This document shows positions 43,655-56,716 of a stretch of DNA of 64,000 nt, in pieces. How positions within the stretch are numbered: the first letter of the stretch is position 1; each line of letters begins with the position of its first letter. The stretch comes from Hoyosella altamirensis. GTDB taxonomy: Bacteria; Actinomycetota; Actinomycetes; Mycobacteriales; Mycobacteriaceae. The notes beneath the pieces were generated by a model. It was not told the origin of the DNA and did not search any database. It worked only from the letters and a program-made list of their open reading frames with translations. Where the stretch lies: the NCBI RefSeq assembly GCF_014191505.1, contig NZ_JACHWS010000002.1, positions 496,001 to 560,000 on the forward strand. The letters are read 5' to 3'. A program made the position numbers and the translations under genes.

Positions 43655-45136
43655 TTACTGGCCGTTCTGGGCGGCGCGGACGCCTTCTTCAATCTGCTTG
43701 CCGACCTCGGGGTCGACCTTCTTCCAGTACTCGAATGCGCGCTCGAGAATCGGCTCGGTGACACCATCCAGTAGGTGTCCGACGACATTGTTGACGAGGC
43801 GCTCGCGTGCTGCCTCATCCATGACTTCGCGGACCAGAGTGTGCGGCTGGACGAAGTCGTCGTCTTCAGGGTGCTGAACATACGCGGAACGAACCATGTC
43901 TCCCGCGGACTCCCAGCCGTTGTACGGGCCAGCAAGCTGCTCCTTCGCAGCCGGGCCACCGGCAGAGTTCGGAGCGTAAACCGGCACGTCAGGCGAGTTG
44001 TACGCGTAGCGCATGGCGCCGTCTTTCGCATAGGTGTGCACGGGCGCCTTCGGTGCGTTGACGGGCAGTTGCGTGTAATTCACACCGATGCGGTAGCGGT
44101 GAGTGTCGGCATAGGAGAACACGCGCCCAAGGAGCATCTTGTCGGGCGAGAAACCGATACCTGGAACCACGTTCGACGGCTCGAAAGCGGCCTGCTCGAT
44201 TTGCGCGAAGAAGTTTTCCGGGTTGCGGTTCAGCGTGAGAACACCGACCTTCTTCCGCGGGTAATCCTTCTGCGACCACACCTTCGTGAGGTCGAAGGGG
44301 TTGAAGCGATACTTCTCTGCGTCCTCGAACGGCATGATCTGGACTTCCAGGCTCCACTTCGGGAAATCACCGTTCTTGATCGCGTTGAAAAGATCCTTCC
44401 GGTGGAAGTCAGGGTCTGCCCCGGCGAGTTTGTCGGCTTCTTCCTGTGTGAGGAAGTCGGCGCCCTGCATTGTCTTGAAGTGGTACTTGACCCAGGAACG
44501 CTTGCCGTCTTTATTGATCCACATGTACGTGTGTGACCCGAAGCCATCCATATGGCGGTAGGTCTTCGGCACTCCGCGATCACCCATCAGCCAGGTGACT
44601 TGATGCGCCGATTCGGGCGACAACGTCCAGAAGTCCCACTGCATGTTGTGGTCCCGAAGACCAGAATCTGGCATGCGTTTCTGTGACCTGATGAAGTCCT
44701 GGAACTTCATTGGGTCACGAACGAAGAACACTGGCGTGTTGTTACCAACGAGATCGTAGTTCCCCTGCTCGGTGTAGAACTTCATGGCGAAACCTCGCGG
44801 GTCGCGCCAGGTATCGGGGCTGCCCTGCTCCCCTGCCACAGTGGAGAACCGGATCACCATTTCCGTTTTCTTGCCCTGCTGCAGGAAGTCCGCACAAGTG
44901 AATTCGCTGACATCCTCAGTGATCTCAAGTTCACCGAAAGCGCCTGAGCCCTTCGCGTGCACTACGCGCTCCGGCACGCGCTCGCGGTTGAAATGAGCCA
45001 TCTTCTCAATGAGGTAATGGTCATGCAGAACGATCGGCCCTTGCTCGCCGAGGGTCAGTGAGGTCTCGTCGCTCGAGACGGGAATCCCGCTGTTCGATGT
45101 CGTAGCTGGAACGGGCTGGTCAGCTGCAGTGGTCAT
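43655..45136 (-). CDS. katA: Monofunctional heme catalase
   Basis: A 493-residue clade 3-type small-subunit catalase that breaks down hydrogen peroxide. The distal His is in [11 protein letters not shown], the distal Asn in [13 protein letters not shown] and the proximal heme Tyr in [14 protein letters not shown]. Other catalase blocks are [30 protein letters not shown] and [24 protein letters not shown]. The ATG at 45136 has AGGAGG. The furA gene ends 11 bp upstream, so the two are probably cotranscribed. In M. tuberculosis furA is instead paired with katG. Confidence 0.96.
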   Translation of the reverse strand: MTTAADQPVPATTSNSGIPVSSDETSLTLGEQGPIVLHDHYLIEKMAHFNRERVPERVVHAKGSGAFGELEITEDVSEFTCADFLQQGKKTEMVIRFSTVAGEQGSPDTWRDPRGFAMKFYTEQGNYDLVGNNTPVFFVRDPMKFQDFIRSQKRMPDSGLRDHNMQWDFWTLSPESAHQVTWLMGDRGVPKTYRHMDGFGSHTYMWINKDGKRSWVKYHFKTMQGADFLTQEEADKLAGADPDFHRKDLFNAIKNGDFPKWSLEVQIMPFEDAEKYRFNPFDLTKVWSQKDYPRKKVGVLTLNRNPENFFAQIEQAAFEPSNVVPGIGFSPDKMLLGRVFSYADTHRYRIGVNYTQLPVNAPKAPVHTYAKDGAMRYAYNSPDVPVYAPNSAGGPAAKEQLAGPYNGWESAGDMVRSAYVQHPEDDDFVQPHTLVREVMDEAARERLVNNVVGHLLDGVTEPILERAFEYWKKVDPEVGKQIEEGVRAAQNGQ

Positions 45137-45147
45137 AACGGAGCCTC

Positions 45148-45642
45148 CTAGGAGGGGTGGGCTGGAGAGTTTTCCGGTCGGGCTGCCCCGGACGCTATCG
45201 ACGTTTCCGGGTTTTCACGCCCGCATTCGGCGCAAAGACCCCAGAACACGATTTCCGCCTCGTCAATGACGCAGCCGGCTAGTTCGTGCGGTGTGAGGCA
45301 CGGGGCAGCACCAGCAACACAATCCACATCGACGACGTTTCCGCACGACCGACACACAAAGTGGTGGTGGTTGTCTCCAGCGCGTGTCTCATACAGCGCC
45401 GGAAAACCAGCAGGCTCAATCCGGCGAACCAGACCAGCGGCGACACAGGCTCTAAGTACGTCGTACACGGCCTGCGTCGATACCGATCCGAGTTCTGCCC
45501 GGACCTTCGTCGCGACCTCGTCAGCCGTTGAATGCGGGGCGGCTGCGAGGACTGTCAGAACTGCCACACGGGGGGCTGTCACCCTCAGGCCAGCCTCGCG
45601 CAACACGTTGCGCGGCTCGCCTGGCAGGTGCTCCGTAGGCAT
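45148..45642 (-). CDS. furA: Fur-family peroxide-sensing repressor FurA
   Basis: A 164-residue metal-dependent repressor. The winged helix is [30 protein letters not shown] with [19 protein letters not shown]. The dimer/metal domain has [17 protein letters not shown] and CAECGR, two CxxC zinc pairs. The ATG at 45642 is predicted to be the first base or nearly so of the transcript. The upstream sequence strongly resembles the known mycobacterial FurA operator, so it likely represses its own operon with katA until peroxide is present. Confidence 0.93.
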   Translation of the reverse strand: MPTEHLPGEPRNVLREAGLRVTAPRVAVLTVLAAAPHSTADEVATKVRAELGSVSTQAVYDVLRACVAAGLVRRIEPAGFPALYETRAGDNHHHFVCRSCGNVVDVDCVAGAAPCLTPHELAGCVIDEAEIVFWGLCAECGRENPETSIASGAARPENSPAHPS

Positions 45643-45681
45643 ATCCCCAGTATGCCTGCTTTCTGGAATGAGTCAAGAAAG
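45643..45681 (-). promoter_or_regulatory. Leaderless furA promoter with FurA operator
   Basis: On the minus strand TTGACT (45676-45671), a 16-bp spacer, CATACT (45654-45649), and six bases to the ATG. The stretch TCTTGACTCATTCCAGAAA spans the -35 element and matches the mycobacterial FurA box as I remember it. Confidence 0.65.
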
Positions 45682-45720
45682 GGCAGCCAAAGAAAGTTCA
45701 CTCTGAGCGAACATGGACCC

Positions 45721-46260
45721 TCAGCCCCGCTCGAACTCCCAGTACTCATGGGCGAGATACAGCCAGTCCGTAGAAGGACGCAAGAAAGTGAGCACTGTTC
45801 CCGCCACCATCAGGACCACCTGAGCCATCGGCAGAAGGTCAAGGAGGGTTGGCGCTGAATCCACCGTCACCTGGCCCATGCCATACGCGAGCGAGGTGAT
45901 CGGGATCGTGATGAGACCAATCACGATAATGGCGTACCGTGCCGCTCGTGAACCCAGCCGGCGCATCATCGCAACACACACCAGGAGCGCGATCATCAGC
46001 ACTGTGCCCGCCATGATCACTCCCCACGGAGCTAGACGCGCCATCTCGGTAGCGCTCTCGGTCCCCGGTGTACCCAGCCCAGGATCCGTCGCGAACTCTT
46101 GAGCCAAGCGCGCCTGGACGCCGTCGAGGCGCACGAGGATCTGCACCACGGCAGGCAGTACGAGCAGCGCCGCGATGCGCCATGACCACCAGCCGAGCGT
46201 CAACTGCGCTGGGGGTACCGGGGGTGGGGGGATCTCTTCAGTCTTACGTTGCACCGCCAC
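45721..46260 (-). CDS. Predicted membrane protein of unknown function
   Basis: A 179-residue protein with four predicted membrane helices: about residues 27-43 (RIAALLVLPAVVQILV), 79-98 (GVIMAGTVLMIALLVCVAMM), 106-124 (YAIIVIGLITIPITSLAYG) and 140-160 (PMAQVVLMVAGTVLTFL). The N terminus is Pro-rich (PPPPVPPAQ). No family recognised. It lies between the FurA operator and the long gap preceding the Gly-rich gene, and shares no obvious operon. Confidence 0.65.
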   Translation of the reverse strand: MAVQRKTEEIPPPPVPPAQLTLGWWSWRIAALLVLPAVVQILVRLDGVQARLAQEFATDPGLGTPGTESATEMARLAPWGVIMAGTVLMIALLVCVAMMRRLGSRAARYAIIVIGLITIPITSLAYGMGQVTVDSAPTLLDLLPMAQVVLMVAGTVLTFLRPSTDWLYLAHEYWEFERG

Positions 46261-46629
46261 AGCCTAAGCGCTCGGTGCGAATCGGGCATAGCGGCTGGGC
46301 GGACACGCCGGGGAGTCAGAAGTTGAGACCCGCGGGCATCGGGTTCGCCTACCTTCCTGGCCGGCCACTGCTCGATTACACCCGGACGCGTTATTCCAGC
46401 ATAAACGAATTAGTAACATATTTTGTTAACCGCTGTATCGAAGTTTGACCTGCCGCGACGAAATGCTTTAATAACAGACGTTGGCGATTTTGAATTTCTC
46501 AGGATTTACAGAAACCCTTGCGGTGAACATCACAACCGCTTAATGTTTCGATCGTCGGGAAAGCAATCCGGCATATTCGAACCCCACGCTTCCTTCACGT
46601 GGAGGCAGAAATTCGCAAAGGAGCGATCT
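46261..46629. other. AT-rich upstream region of the small exported Gly-rich gene
   Basis: About 370 bp with no gene I can support. The part from 46380 to 46560 is clearly richer in A and T than the rest of the window (for example taacatattttgttaacc near 46410), which suggests a promoter or recently acquired segment. A small hairpin ccacg-cgtgg occurs at about 46584-46602. Confidence 0.5.
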
Positions 46630-46848
46630 ATGTACCGTCGTATCGCCAGGGCTGCCCTAGTCACAGCATTCGCCGCCGGCGCATCATTCGGCTTCAGTGG
46701 CGTTGCCCAGGCCGATGACTACTGCGCAGGTGTGAGCGGAGTCGGTGGCGGCGCCGATAGCCCAGGCATTTCGGTAGGCGGCACTGGGGGCGGCATTTCC
46801 GGTGTTGGTGGCGGTGCCGAAGATCCCGAAGCCTGCCTCAGCGCATAA
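46630..46848 (+). CDS. Small exported Gly-rich protein with two Cys
   Basis: A 72-residue protein. The ATG at 46630 has AAGGAG 7 bp upstream. The signal peptide MYRRIARAALVTAFAAGASF with cleavage expected after GVAQA leaves about 44 residues beginning DDYC. The mature part contains an imperfect repeat, GVSGVGGGADSP and GISGVGGGAEDP, with one Cys at each end (DDYC... EACLSA), so a single disulfide could close a loop. A strong hairpin follows. I recognise no family; it could be a wall-associated or secreted peptide. It lies in an insertion relative to the mycobacterial order. Confidence 0.65.
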   Translation: MYRRIARAALVTAFAAGASFGFSGVAQADDYCAGVSGVGGGADSPGISVGGTGGGISGVGGGAEDPEACLSA

Positions 46849-46879
46849 GCAGCAGTCCAGCCTAGCGACGGCTGACTGT

Positions 46880-46913
46880 CCGGGCAGGGGCAGGTCCGCC
46901 TGCCCCTGCCCGG
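46880..46913 (+). terminator. Terminator after the Gly-rich gene
   Basis: A perfect 15-bp stem ccgggcaggggcagg (46880-46894 with 46899-46913) with a 4-nt loop tccg, 32 bp after the stop codon. It is one of the strongest hairpins of the window; no T-run follows. Confidence 0.75.
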
Positions 46914-47020
46914 CCTCGACATTTATCTCAACCTTCGCATTATCAGCTGACTTTAATATTTGATCGCTGAATTGCCACTGTCCCAAATTCCGCCAGTCCC
47001 AAACATGGAATTAAATAGCT

Positions 47021-47066
47021 AAAAACAAAACCGCTCCGGTGCCAGTAAGCAAGCACCGGAGCGGTT
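47021..47066 (-). terminator. Intrinsic terminator of asd
   Basis: On the minus strand a 14-bp stem aaccgctccggtgc (47066-47053 pairing with 47042-47029) with a 10-nt loop is followed by ttttgttttt. This is a classical terminator 13 bp beyond the asd stop codon. Confidence 0.9.
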
Positions 47067-47078
47067 AAGTCGCACTGA

Positions 47079-49390
<2,312 letters not shown>

Positions 49391-49484
49391 GCTGAAACTC
49401 ACCCTTTCGGTAAATTGCCGGGATTCCAAACGAACACTCTACCGAGATTTCTCCTGGAATGCGCCTGGGCTGCCGCACTCGAGA

Positions 49485-49554
49485 CAGCTGAACGCGACGC
49501 GCGAGCTGCTCATTTGCACTGTTCAGCACCCCTATTGCACTTCGCGTTCAGCTG
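49485..49554. repeat. Inverted repeat between lysC and the reductase gene
   Basis: cagctgaacgcga (49485-49497) is repeated inverted as tcgcgttcagctg (49542-49554), 13 bp perfect, with a 44-bp spacer. On the plus strand gttttaag follows. It may terminate the upstream reductase transcript or form an operator before lysC. Confidence 0.5.
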
Positions 49555-49605
49555 GTTTTAAGAAAATGCACAGGATCCGCCCTATGAGATGAGCGGTGCG
49601 CTTCT

Positions 49606-50874
49606 CTAGTTGTTGATGCGTTCAGTTTCCATTTTCACCCCGGCTGCGCGCAATCGGCGCGGCAATGCCTCACCCATAGCGGCGGCTGGTGTGATCACTC
49701 CCGTCAGCGCCGAGAGCTGGTCCCGATCGAGCGCCAGGCAGAGCCCCGCCTCCCCAAGCATCACAGCCGTGGCTGCGTAACCAGGGTCTCCCTGCGCGGC
49801 GAAGGTGGCCTTGTACCGGGCGCCCGACGATGTATTCGCGTAGGTCTCGATCACGAAAAAGCCCTTGAGGCGCGCTTCTTCACTCGGACCTGATCCAGGC
49901 TGTGGGAGCACCCGGTCGATTACCTTCTGGGGCGCTCGCCGGAACAGCGTCGGCCCGAATTTCCACATCGCGCCCAGCGCGCCCGACAGTGCAGCAGCGA
50001 ACAGCGGAGACGCCACCGAAGCGCCCGTTCCCATCACTTCGCGGTAGCGGAACTGCTTTCCGTACGCCCATCCCAGGAGGCCGTTCGTGCGCCTGACCAC
50101 ACGCGTGTTGTAAGGCGCCATCAGGAATGTGGCGGTCCATCCCTTTAACGAGGGATCAATATCACTGGCTTTGCCGAAGCCATTGTCTTTCTGGTCACCG
50201 AGATCCGGCTCGAGCGTCCGGTCTGTGCTGAATGTGTAGGGATCCTTGACGATTCTCGCGAGTTCGGGGTTCTCGCTCTCCCGCTCCATCTGGCGGCGAC
50301 CCGATGCGACCGTGCCGCCGCTCATTCCACCGCGCATCGCCTTCACATACAGCGTGGTGTCGGTCAGTTCACCAGTGTCGTCAGCAAGCGCCTGCTGGTA
50401 GATCGAATAGACATTCAGATCGGACGGGATGGAGTCGAAACCACAGGAGTGCACGATGCGCGCGCCGGTTTCCTCGGCGCGCTCGTGGAATTGCTCGATG
50501 CTGTCGTGGACGAAAAGCTGTTCTCCGGTGAGGTCGGCATAGTCTGTCCCTGCATTGACGCATGCCTCGACAAGGGGCAGACCATATTTCGCGTACGGGC
50601 CCACCGTCGTCACCACGGTGCGCGTGCGGCTCGCCATCGCGGCGAGCGACGCGGGATCGCTTGCATCCGCCTCGACTACTGGCCACGTGTGCGCGACACC
50701 GCCAATCTCGTCGATCACGGCCTGAAGCTTTTGTTTAGACCGTCCAGCGAGCGCTATTCGCGCGTAGTCGGGTGCGCTCTGCGCGAGGTGCTGCGCAGTC
50801 AGCCTGCCCACGAATCCACTCGCTCCGTAGAGAATGACATCAAATTCACGTTCTGAGGGGCCACCGGTTGCCAT
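49606..50874 (-). CDS. Saccharopine-dehydrogenase-like / trans-acting enoyl reductase family protein
   Basis: A 422-residue NAD(P)-binding oxidoreductase. The Rossmann motif is FDVILYGASGFVGRLTAQHLA, followed by RIALAGRSKQKLQ. Segments TTVGPYAKYGLPLVEACVNAGTDYADLTGE and RIVHSCGFDSIPSDLNVY match the saccharopine-dehydrogenase-like family that includes mycobacterial trans-acting enoyl reductases for phthiocerol lipids. The exact substrate is uncertain, and lysine biosynthesis by saccharopine is not expected here despite lysC next door. ATG 50874 is preferred to GTG 50883. Confidence 0.85.
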   Translation of the reverse strand: MATGGPSEREFDVILYGASGFVGRLTAQHLAQSAPDYARIALAGRSKQKLQAVIDEIGGVAHTWPVVEADASDPASLAAMASRTRTVVTTVGPYAKYGLPLVEACVNAGTDYADLTGEQLFVHDSIEQFHERAEETGARIVHSCGFDSIPSDLNVYSIYQQALADDTGELTDTTLYVKAMRGGMSGGTVASGRRQMERESENPELARIVKDPYTFSTDRTLEPDLGDQKDNGFGKASDIDPSLKGWTATFLMAPYNTRVVRRTNGLLGWAYGKQFRYREVMGTGASVASPLFAAALSGALGAMWKFGPTLFRRAPQKVIDRVLPQPGSGPSEEARLKGFFVIETYANTSSGARYKATFAAQGDPGYAATAVMLGEAGLCLALDRDQLSALTGVITPAAAMGEALPRRLRAAGVKMETERINN

Positions 50875-51000
50875 GTCCCACACGCTAGCCTCCGCGGATG
50901 ACTTCCGTCAGGGCAGATCCGTCGATTCGTGCCACTGTTATGGCAGCGATGCCGACGCAGAATCAATCTGCGCAGATCAGGCGCGCAGCCACCGCAAAGG

Positions 51001-51028
51001 ATGACAACCTTGCGCGCCGGGGTACAGT
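51001..51028 (+). promoter_or_regulatory. Promoter of the leu leader-leuA transcript
   Basis: An ATGACA -35 element (51001-51006), a 16-bp spacer and a TACAGT -10 element (51023-51028). The distance of 7 bp to 51035 places transcription start on the A of the leader-peptide ATG, implying a leaderless message. Confidence 0.6.
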
Positions 51029-51034
51029 GAAGGC

Positions 51035-52971
<1,937 letters not shown>

Positions 52972-53002
52972 ACGGGCTCTGCACGAGCGTGCACCGCGCA
53001 AC

Positions 53003-53018
53003 AGTGATCGTTCTCACC
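53003..53018. promoter_or_regulatory. Possible Crp site upstream of the Mrp operon
   Basis: AGTGATCGTTCTCACC contains the core GTGA-N6-TCAC and matches eight of ten consensus positions. It is about 390 bp before mnhA. Confidence 0.35.
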
Positions 53019-53182
53019 TCCCGAAATCCGTCGCCACGGCTTGTCCAGGCGGCGGATTCCGCGTTTCACATCGACATTTCGGCGCGCGTTCCGCTTGTCC
53101 AAGGAGCGGGATGATTCACAACCCTGTTACGAGCCCCTGATATCGTGACTTCCGCGAGCCTGACATCAGCGAAGGGGGAAGT

Positions 53183-53326
53183 ATGACTGCCTACCCGCTG
53201 CTGTCCGCGTTTCACACCGCACTCCTCGGGACTCGCGGCCGTCCCAGCTTCTCTGGTTCTAACGGGTATCCGAGCACGTGGGGGCACCACGGGAGTGGTT
53301 GTCCGCCGCCAGCAACACCCCACTGA
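53183..53326 (+). CDS. Possible 47-residue upstream ORF
   Basis: ATG 53183 with GAAGGGGG just upstream opens 47 codons to TGA 53324-53326, about 70 bp before mnhA. The product MTAYPLLSAFHTALLGTRGR... becomes Gly/Pro/His-rich and looks non-globular. Reading through it may influence the structured RNA before the operon. Coding is uncertain. Confidence 0.25.
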   Translation: MTAYPLLSAFHTALLGTRGRPSFSGSNGYPSTWGHHGSGCPPPATPH

Positions 53327-53396
53327 CGGGGCCCTCAAACTGGGGCGCCCCTACGAGACGTGTCTTTTGCCGAGCATCCGCTAAAGGGGTTGGTAC

Positions 53397-56252
53397 GTGG
53401 TTCTGCCGTTGGTTCTCAGCTTGCTGGCGCTTGCAGCTGTGGCATCGCCATTGCTGGACAAGTACCTGGGCCGCACAACCGGCTGGGTGCTCGCAGCGAC
53501 TTTCCTCGGTCTCGGCGGCTGGGTTTTCTACGAGGCACCCCCGCACCTCCGGGACGGCGGCGTAATCGAATACAGTCAGCCGTGGATGCCCGCGATCGGA
53601 GTGAACTTCCACCTTCGGCTCGACGGTACCGGCCTATTGTTCACCGCTCTGGTGCTCGGCGTGGGTGCGCTGATTATGGCGTACTCCGCCCGCTACTTCA
53701 GCCATGGCCGCCACGCCGGTTTCTACGCGCTGATGTCGATCTTCGCTGCCGCGATGTTCGGGCTCGTTGTTGCTGACGACGTCGTGTTGCTGTTCGTCTT
53801 CTGGGAATTCACGACCATCGCCTCGTTCTTCCTGATTGGCCGGTCCGGCCTGCACGCCAACAAGCCGGCGATGCGGACGCTGATCCTCACCGCGGGCGGT
53901 GGGCTCGCCCTGCTGTCCGCGGTCGTCACCATGATCGTGTACACGGGGACGTCGCAGCTCAGCGTTATCCTCGCGCACCCTGTCTGGCAGGAAAACGGAA
54001 CCTTCGCCACGGCAGTCGGCGTGCTCATCATCATCGCTGCTTTCACGAAGTCCGCGCAGTTCCCATTCCACTACTGGCTGCCCGACGCCATGGCCGCCGC
54101 GACACCGGTCAGTGCCTACCTACACGCGGCTGCGATGGTGAAGGCTGGCATTTACCTGTTGATGCGCTTCTCACCAGTGCTGAGCGACAACACCGTGTGG
54201 CACGTGACGCTCATTAGTGTCGGTCTCCTGACAGCGATCATGGGCGCACTTTTTGCGCTGCAACGCCACGATCTGAAGGAACTTCTCGCCTACTCGACGG
54301 TGAGCCAGCTCGGGTTCCTCGTGGCCGTAATCGGAATCGGCACACCCGCCGCCCTCGCGGCAGCAGGCATCCACACGCTCGCTCACGCACTATTCAAGGC
54401 AACCCTCTTCATGCTCGTCGGCGTGATTGACCGTGAAGTCGGAAGCAGGGACATCCGTAAACTCACCGGGTTGCGCCGTGTCATGCCCCTCACCGCCGCT
54501 CTCACCGCGCTCTCGGCACTATCCATGGCAGGCGTACCGCCACTACTAGGATTCATCTCGAAAGAGAACATGTTCGGCGCCTTCCTCGAGGCGCCGGGAC
54601 CGGACTTCGTTGGCCCGCTCGTCGGTACATTCGCTGTTATCGGCGCGATACTGACGTTCGCGTACTCATTCCGGATCGTGTACGGCGCGTTCAGTGGCCC
54701 AACGGAGCAGGTGAAGCTCCGTGAGCCCTCATTGATCTTCCTGCTGCCTGCTGCGGTGTCCTCGCTGGCTGGCCTCGTTCTCGGTTTCTACGCCGGGTGG
54801 CTCGACCCGCTGATCGAGCGGGTCGTACTGGATACGCAGGGCCTGGTGGGCACCTTCTACCTGACGCTGTGGCACGGGGTCAACGCGGCGTTCATCATGT
54901 CGATGATCACGATCAGCGTCGGTATCGTCCTGTTCCTGCTCCGCAACACCATCGACCGTCTGCTCGACCGGCGCCTCTTCCCGATCACGGGCGTGGAGGT
55001 ATTCGAACGGATCTACGATGGCACCATCGCCTTTGGAGCGCGGGTCGGAGACCTCACACGCTCGAATTCGCCGACTCGCCACCTCGCGGCACCGTTCATT
55101 CTTCTGGCGCTACTCGCGCTCGGAGTGTTCATCAGCAGCCCCGTGGTTCCTCCGTTCCCTGAGCCCGTCACACAGCCGATCGACTGGCTGCTACTGCTAC
55201 TCGTGTCAGCTGGTGTGATCGGTATTGTCATTGCGCGGTCGCGCCTTGCCGCGCTGGCCTTGCTCGGCGTCGTGGGTTTCGTAGTCGCGCTGCTCTTCTT
55301 CGTGCTCGGTGCTCCCGATGTAGGCCTGACACAGCTGCTCGTGGAGGTACTCACGGTCGTTGTTGCCGTACTCATCCTTCGCCGACTGCCTCGCGTCTTC
55401 CACACAGTGAGCAAGTCCCGCACGGCCCTGACCGCGGGAATCGCTGTCATCGCCGGAACGAGCGCGGCGCTCGCCACCTACACGCTCACCGGCCGTCGCG
55501 AAATTTCTCAGGCCGGCGAGTACTTCCTCCAGGAAGCAGAAGAGGAAACGGGCGGAACGAACGTCGTCAACACCATTCTTGTCGACTTCCGTGCGCTCGA
55601 CACTCTTGGAGAATTGACAGTTCTGGGCGTCGCGGGGCTAGTCATCATTTCGGTACTCGACTCGAGCGGGCTTCTTCGCGGAGATCGTGATCCCCGCGCC
55701 ACCGAGTTGAAGGATGCACCCATCGGCTCCGCCGTTGGCAACACGATTCTGGCGCGCACAGTCGGCCGCTGGCTCGCACCCGTCCTCATCATTCTGTCGC
55801 TGTACCTCCTCATCCGCGGGCATGATCTCCCTGGTGGAGGGTTCATCTCCGCACTCGTTGGTGGTGCCGGATTCGCACTCGCGTACCTCAGCGCGCCGAG
55901 TGCGGCACGCGCTCCCATCCGCTTGCCGTACGTGGGGCTGATCGCCTCCGGAATCGGCATTGCCACACTAGTGGGGGTGCTCGGCTTCGCCGATGGCTCG
56001 TTCCTCCGGCCGCTGCACTACAACATTCCGCTGCCAGGTGACGCGTACTACCACTTCACCACAGCGCTCATCTTCGATATCGGCGTTTATCTCGCTGTCG
56101 TCGGTGTCATCCTCGCCGCACTCAATCGGCTCGGCGTCGAAGAGACACCTGCCGCTTACACTCCGGACGCACCAGACGGCGCTCCCCCAGATAGGGACCC
56201 GCCAGTCAGTAATGAGCCAGAACACGAAGCGATGACAGGAGGCCGACGATGA
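53397..56252 (+). CDS. Mrp Na+/H+ antiporter subunit A fused to subunit B
   Basis: A 951-residue membrane protein. The first about 500 residues are the NuoL-like antiporter core (FWEFTTIASFFLIGRSGLHANKPA, KSAQFPFHYWLPDAMAAATPVSAYLHAAAMVKAGIY-type motif with conserved Lys/Glu). The C-terminal about 200 residues, beginning ELTVLGVAGLVIISVLDSSG, match MnhB (RGHDLPGGGFISALVGG). Fusion of A and B is common in actinobacteria. GTG 53397 has AAAGGGG 7 bp ahead. First gene of a complete operon with all later genes joined by 4-bp overlaps. Confidence 0.93.
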   Translation: MVLPLVLSLLALAAVASPLLDKYLGRTTGWVLAATFLGLGGWVFYEAPPHLRDGGVIEYSQPWMPAIGVNFHLRLDGTGLLFTALVLGVGALIMAYSARYFSHGRHAGFYALMSIFAAAMFGLVVADDVVLLFVFWEFTTIASFFLIGRSGLHANKPAMRTLILTAGGGLALLSAVVTMIVYTGTSQLSVILAHPVWQENGTFATAVGVLIIIAAFTKSAQFPFHYWLPDAMAAATPVSAYLHAAAMVKAGIYLLMRFSPVLSDNTVWHVTLISVGLLTAIMGALFALQRHDLKELLAYSTVSQLGFLVAVIGIGTPAALAAAGIHTLAHALFKATLFMLVGVIDREVGSRDIRKLTGLRRVMPLTAALTALSALSMAGVPPLLGFISKENMFGAFLEAPGPDFVGPLVGTFAVIGAILTFAYSFRIVYGAFSGPTEQVKLREPSLIFLLPAAVSSLAGLVLGFYAGWLDPLIERVVLDTQGLVGTFYLTLWHGVNAAFIMSMITISVGIVLFLLRNTIDRLLDRRLFPITGVEVFERIYDGTIAFGARVGDLTRSNSPTRHLAAPFILLALLALGVFISSPVVPPFPEPVTQPIDWLLLLLVSAGVIGIVIARSRLAALALLGVVGFVVALLFFVLGAPDVGLTQLLVEVLTVVVAVLILRRLPRVFHTVSKSRTALTAGIAVIAGTSAALATYTLTGRREISQAGEYFLQEAEEETGGTNVVNTILVDFRALDTLGELTVLGVAGLVIISVLDSSGLLRGDRDPRATELKDAPIGSAVGNTILARTVGRWLAPVLIILSLYLLIRGHDLPGGGFISALVGGAGFALAYLSAPSAARAPIRLPYVGLIASGIGIATLVGVLGFADGSFLRPLHYNIPLPGDAYYHFTTALIFDIGVYLAVVGVILAALNRLGVEETPAAYTPDAPDGAPPDRDPPVSNEPEHEAMTGGRR

Positions 56253-56716
56253 CCCTTGCGCTCTTCGTCGGCGTGCTCGTAGCGGGCGGCGTCTACCTCG
56301 TGCTCCAGCGCGGTATGGTCCGAATTACGTTCGGATTCGTCCTGCTCGGGCACGCAGCGAACCTCGTGCTGTTGTCCGCCGGGGTCGCATCACGCCGCGA
56401 GGCACCGCTCGTGCAGCTGTCAGACCTCGCTGGGGCGGCCGACGCCCTGCCGCAGGCCTTCGCGCTGACCGCGATCGTGATTGCCTTTTCGATCACCATC
56501 TACATGCTGACCCTTGCTGGCGCTGGCTCCGGTGACGATGACACCGATGATCCACCTATGTCAGCCGATAAACCAAGACCTCCCGGAGCAGAGGAGACCG
56601 TGACCGAGACTGACGCCGGATCGACAGACAAGATCCAGCGGGGAGACGTTCCGTCGGCTTCGCCCAAGGGAGAAGGCATGCGGACATCTGACGTGCATGG
56701 CGAGGGCAACCCATGA
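56249..56716 (+). CDS. Mrp Na+/H+ antiporter subunit C
   Basis: A 155-residue NuoK-like subunit. Three membrane helices occupy the first 100 residues, including LFVGVLVAGGVYLVLQRGMVRITFGFVLLGHAANLVLL and ALPQAFALTAIVIAFSITIYML, the usual MnhC signature with a conserved Gly/His. The C-terminal 45 residues are an acidic cytoplasmic tail unusual for short MnhC, rich in Asp, Glu and Thr. Coupled to both neighbours. Confidence 0.93.
   Translation: MTLALFVGVLVAGGVYLVLQRGMVRITFGFVLLGHAANLVLLSAGVASRREAPLVQLSDLAGAADALPQAFALTAIVIAFSITIYMLTLAGAGSGDDDTDDPPMSADKPRPPGAEETVTETDAGSTDKIQRGDVPSASPKGEGMRTSDVHGEGNP

Larger units (their letters stand above)
52972..53396. other. Upstream region of the Mrp operon
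   Basis: A 425-bp gap. It holds a GTGA-N6-TCAC Crp-like core (53003-53018), a possible 47-codon ORF and several GC-rich complementary blocks from about 53270 to 53370 (for example agtggttg with caac/ccact). No known riboswitch was recognised. Confidence 0.45.

Noticed and set aside
46684-46986. Minus-strand ORF over the Gly-rich gene
   Set aside because: It crosses the terminator hairpin and has no ribosome site; the plus-strand gene has a signal peptide and AAGGAG.
49606-50874. Lysine-pathway saccharopine dehydrogenase because of lysC next door
   Set aside because: Sequence is closer to the trans-acting enoyl reductase-type group, and bacteria of this order make lysine through diaminopimelate.
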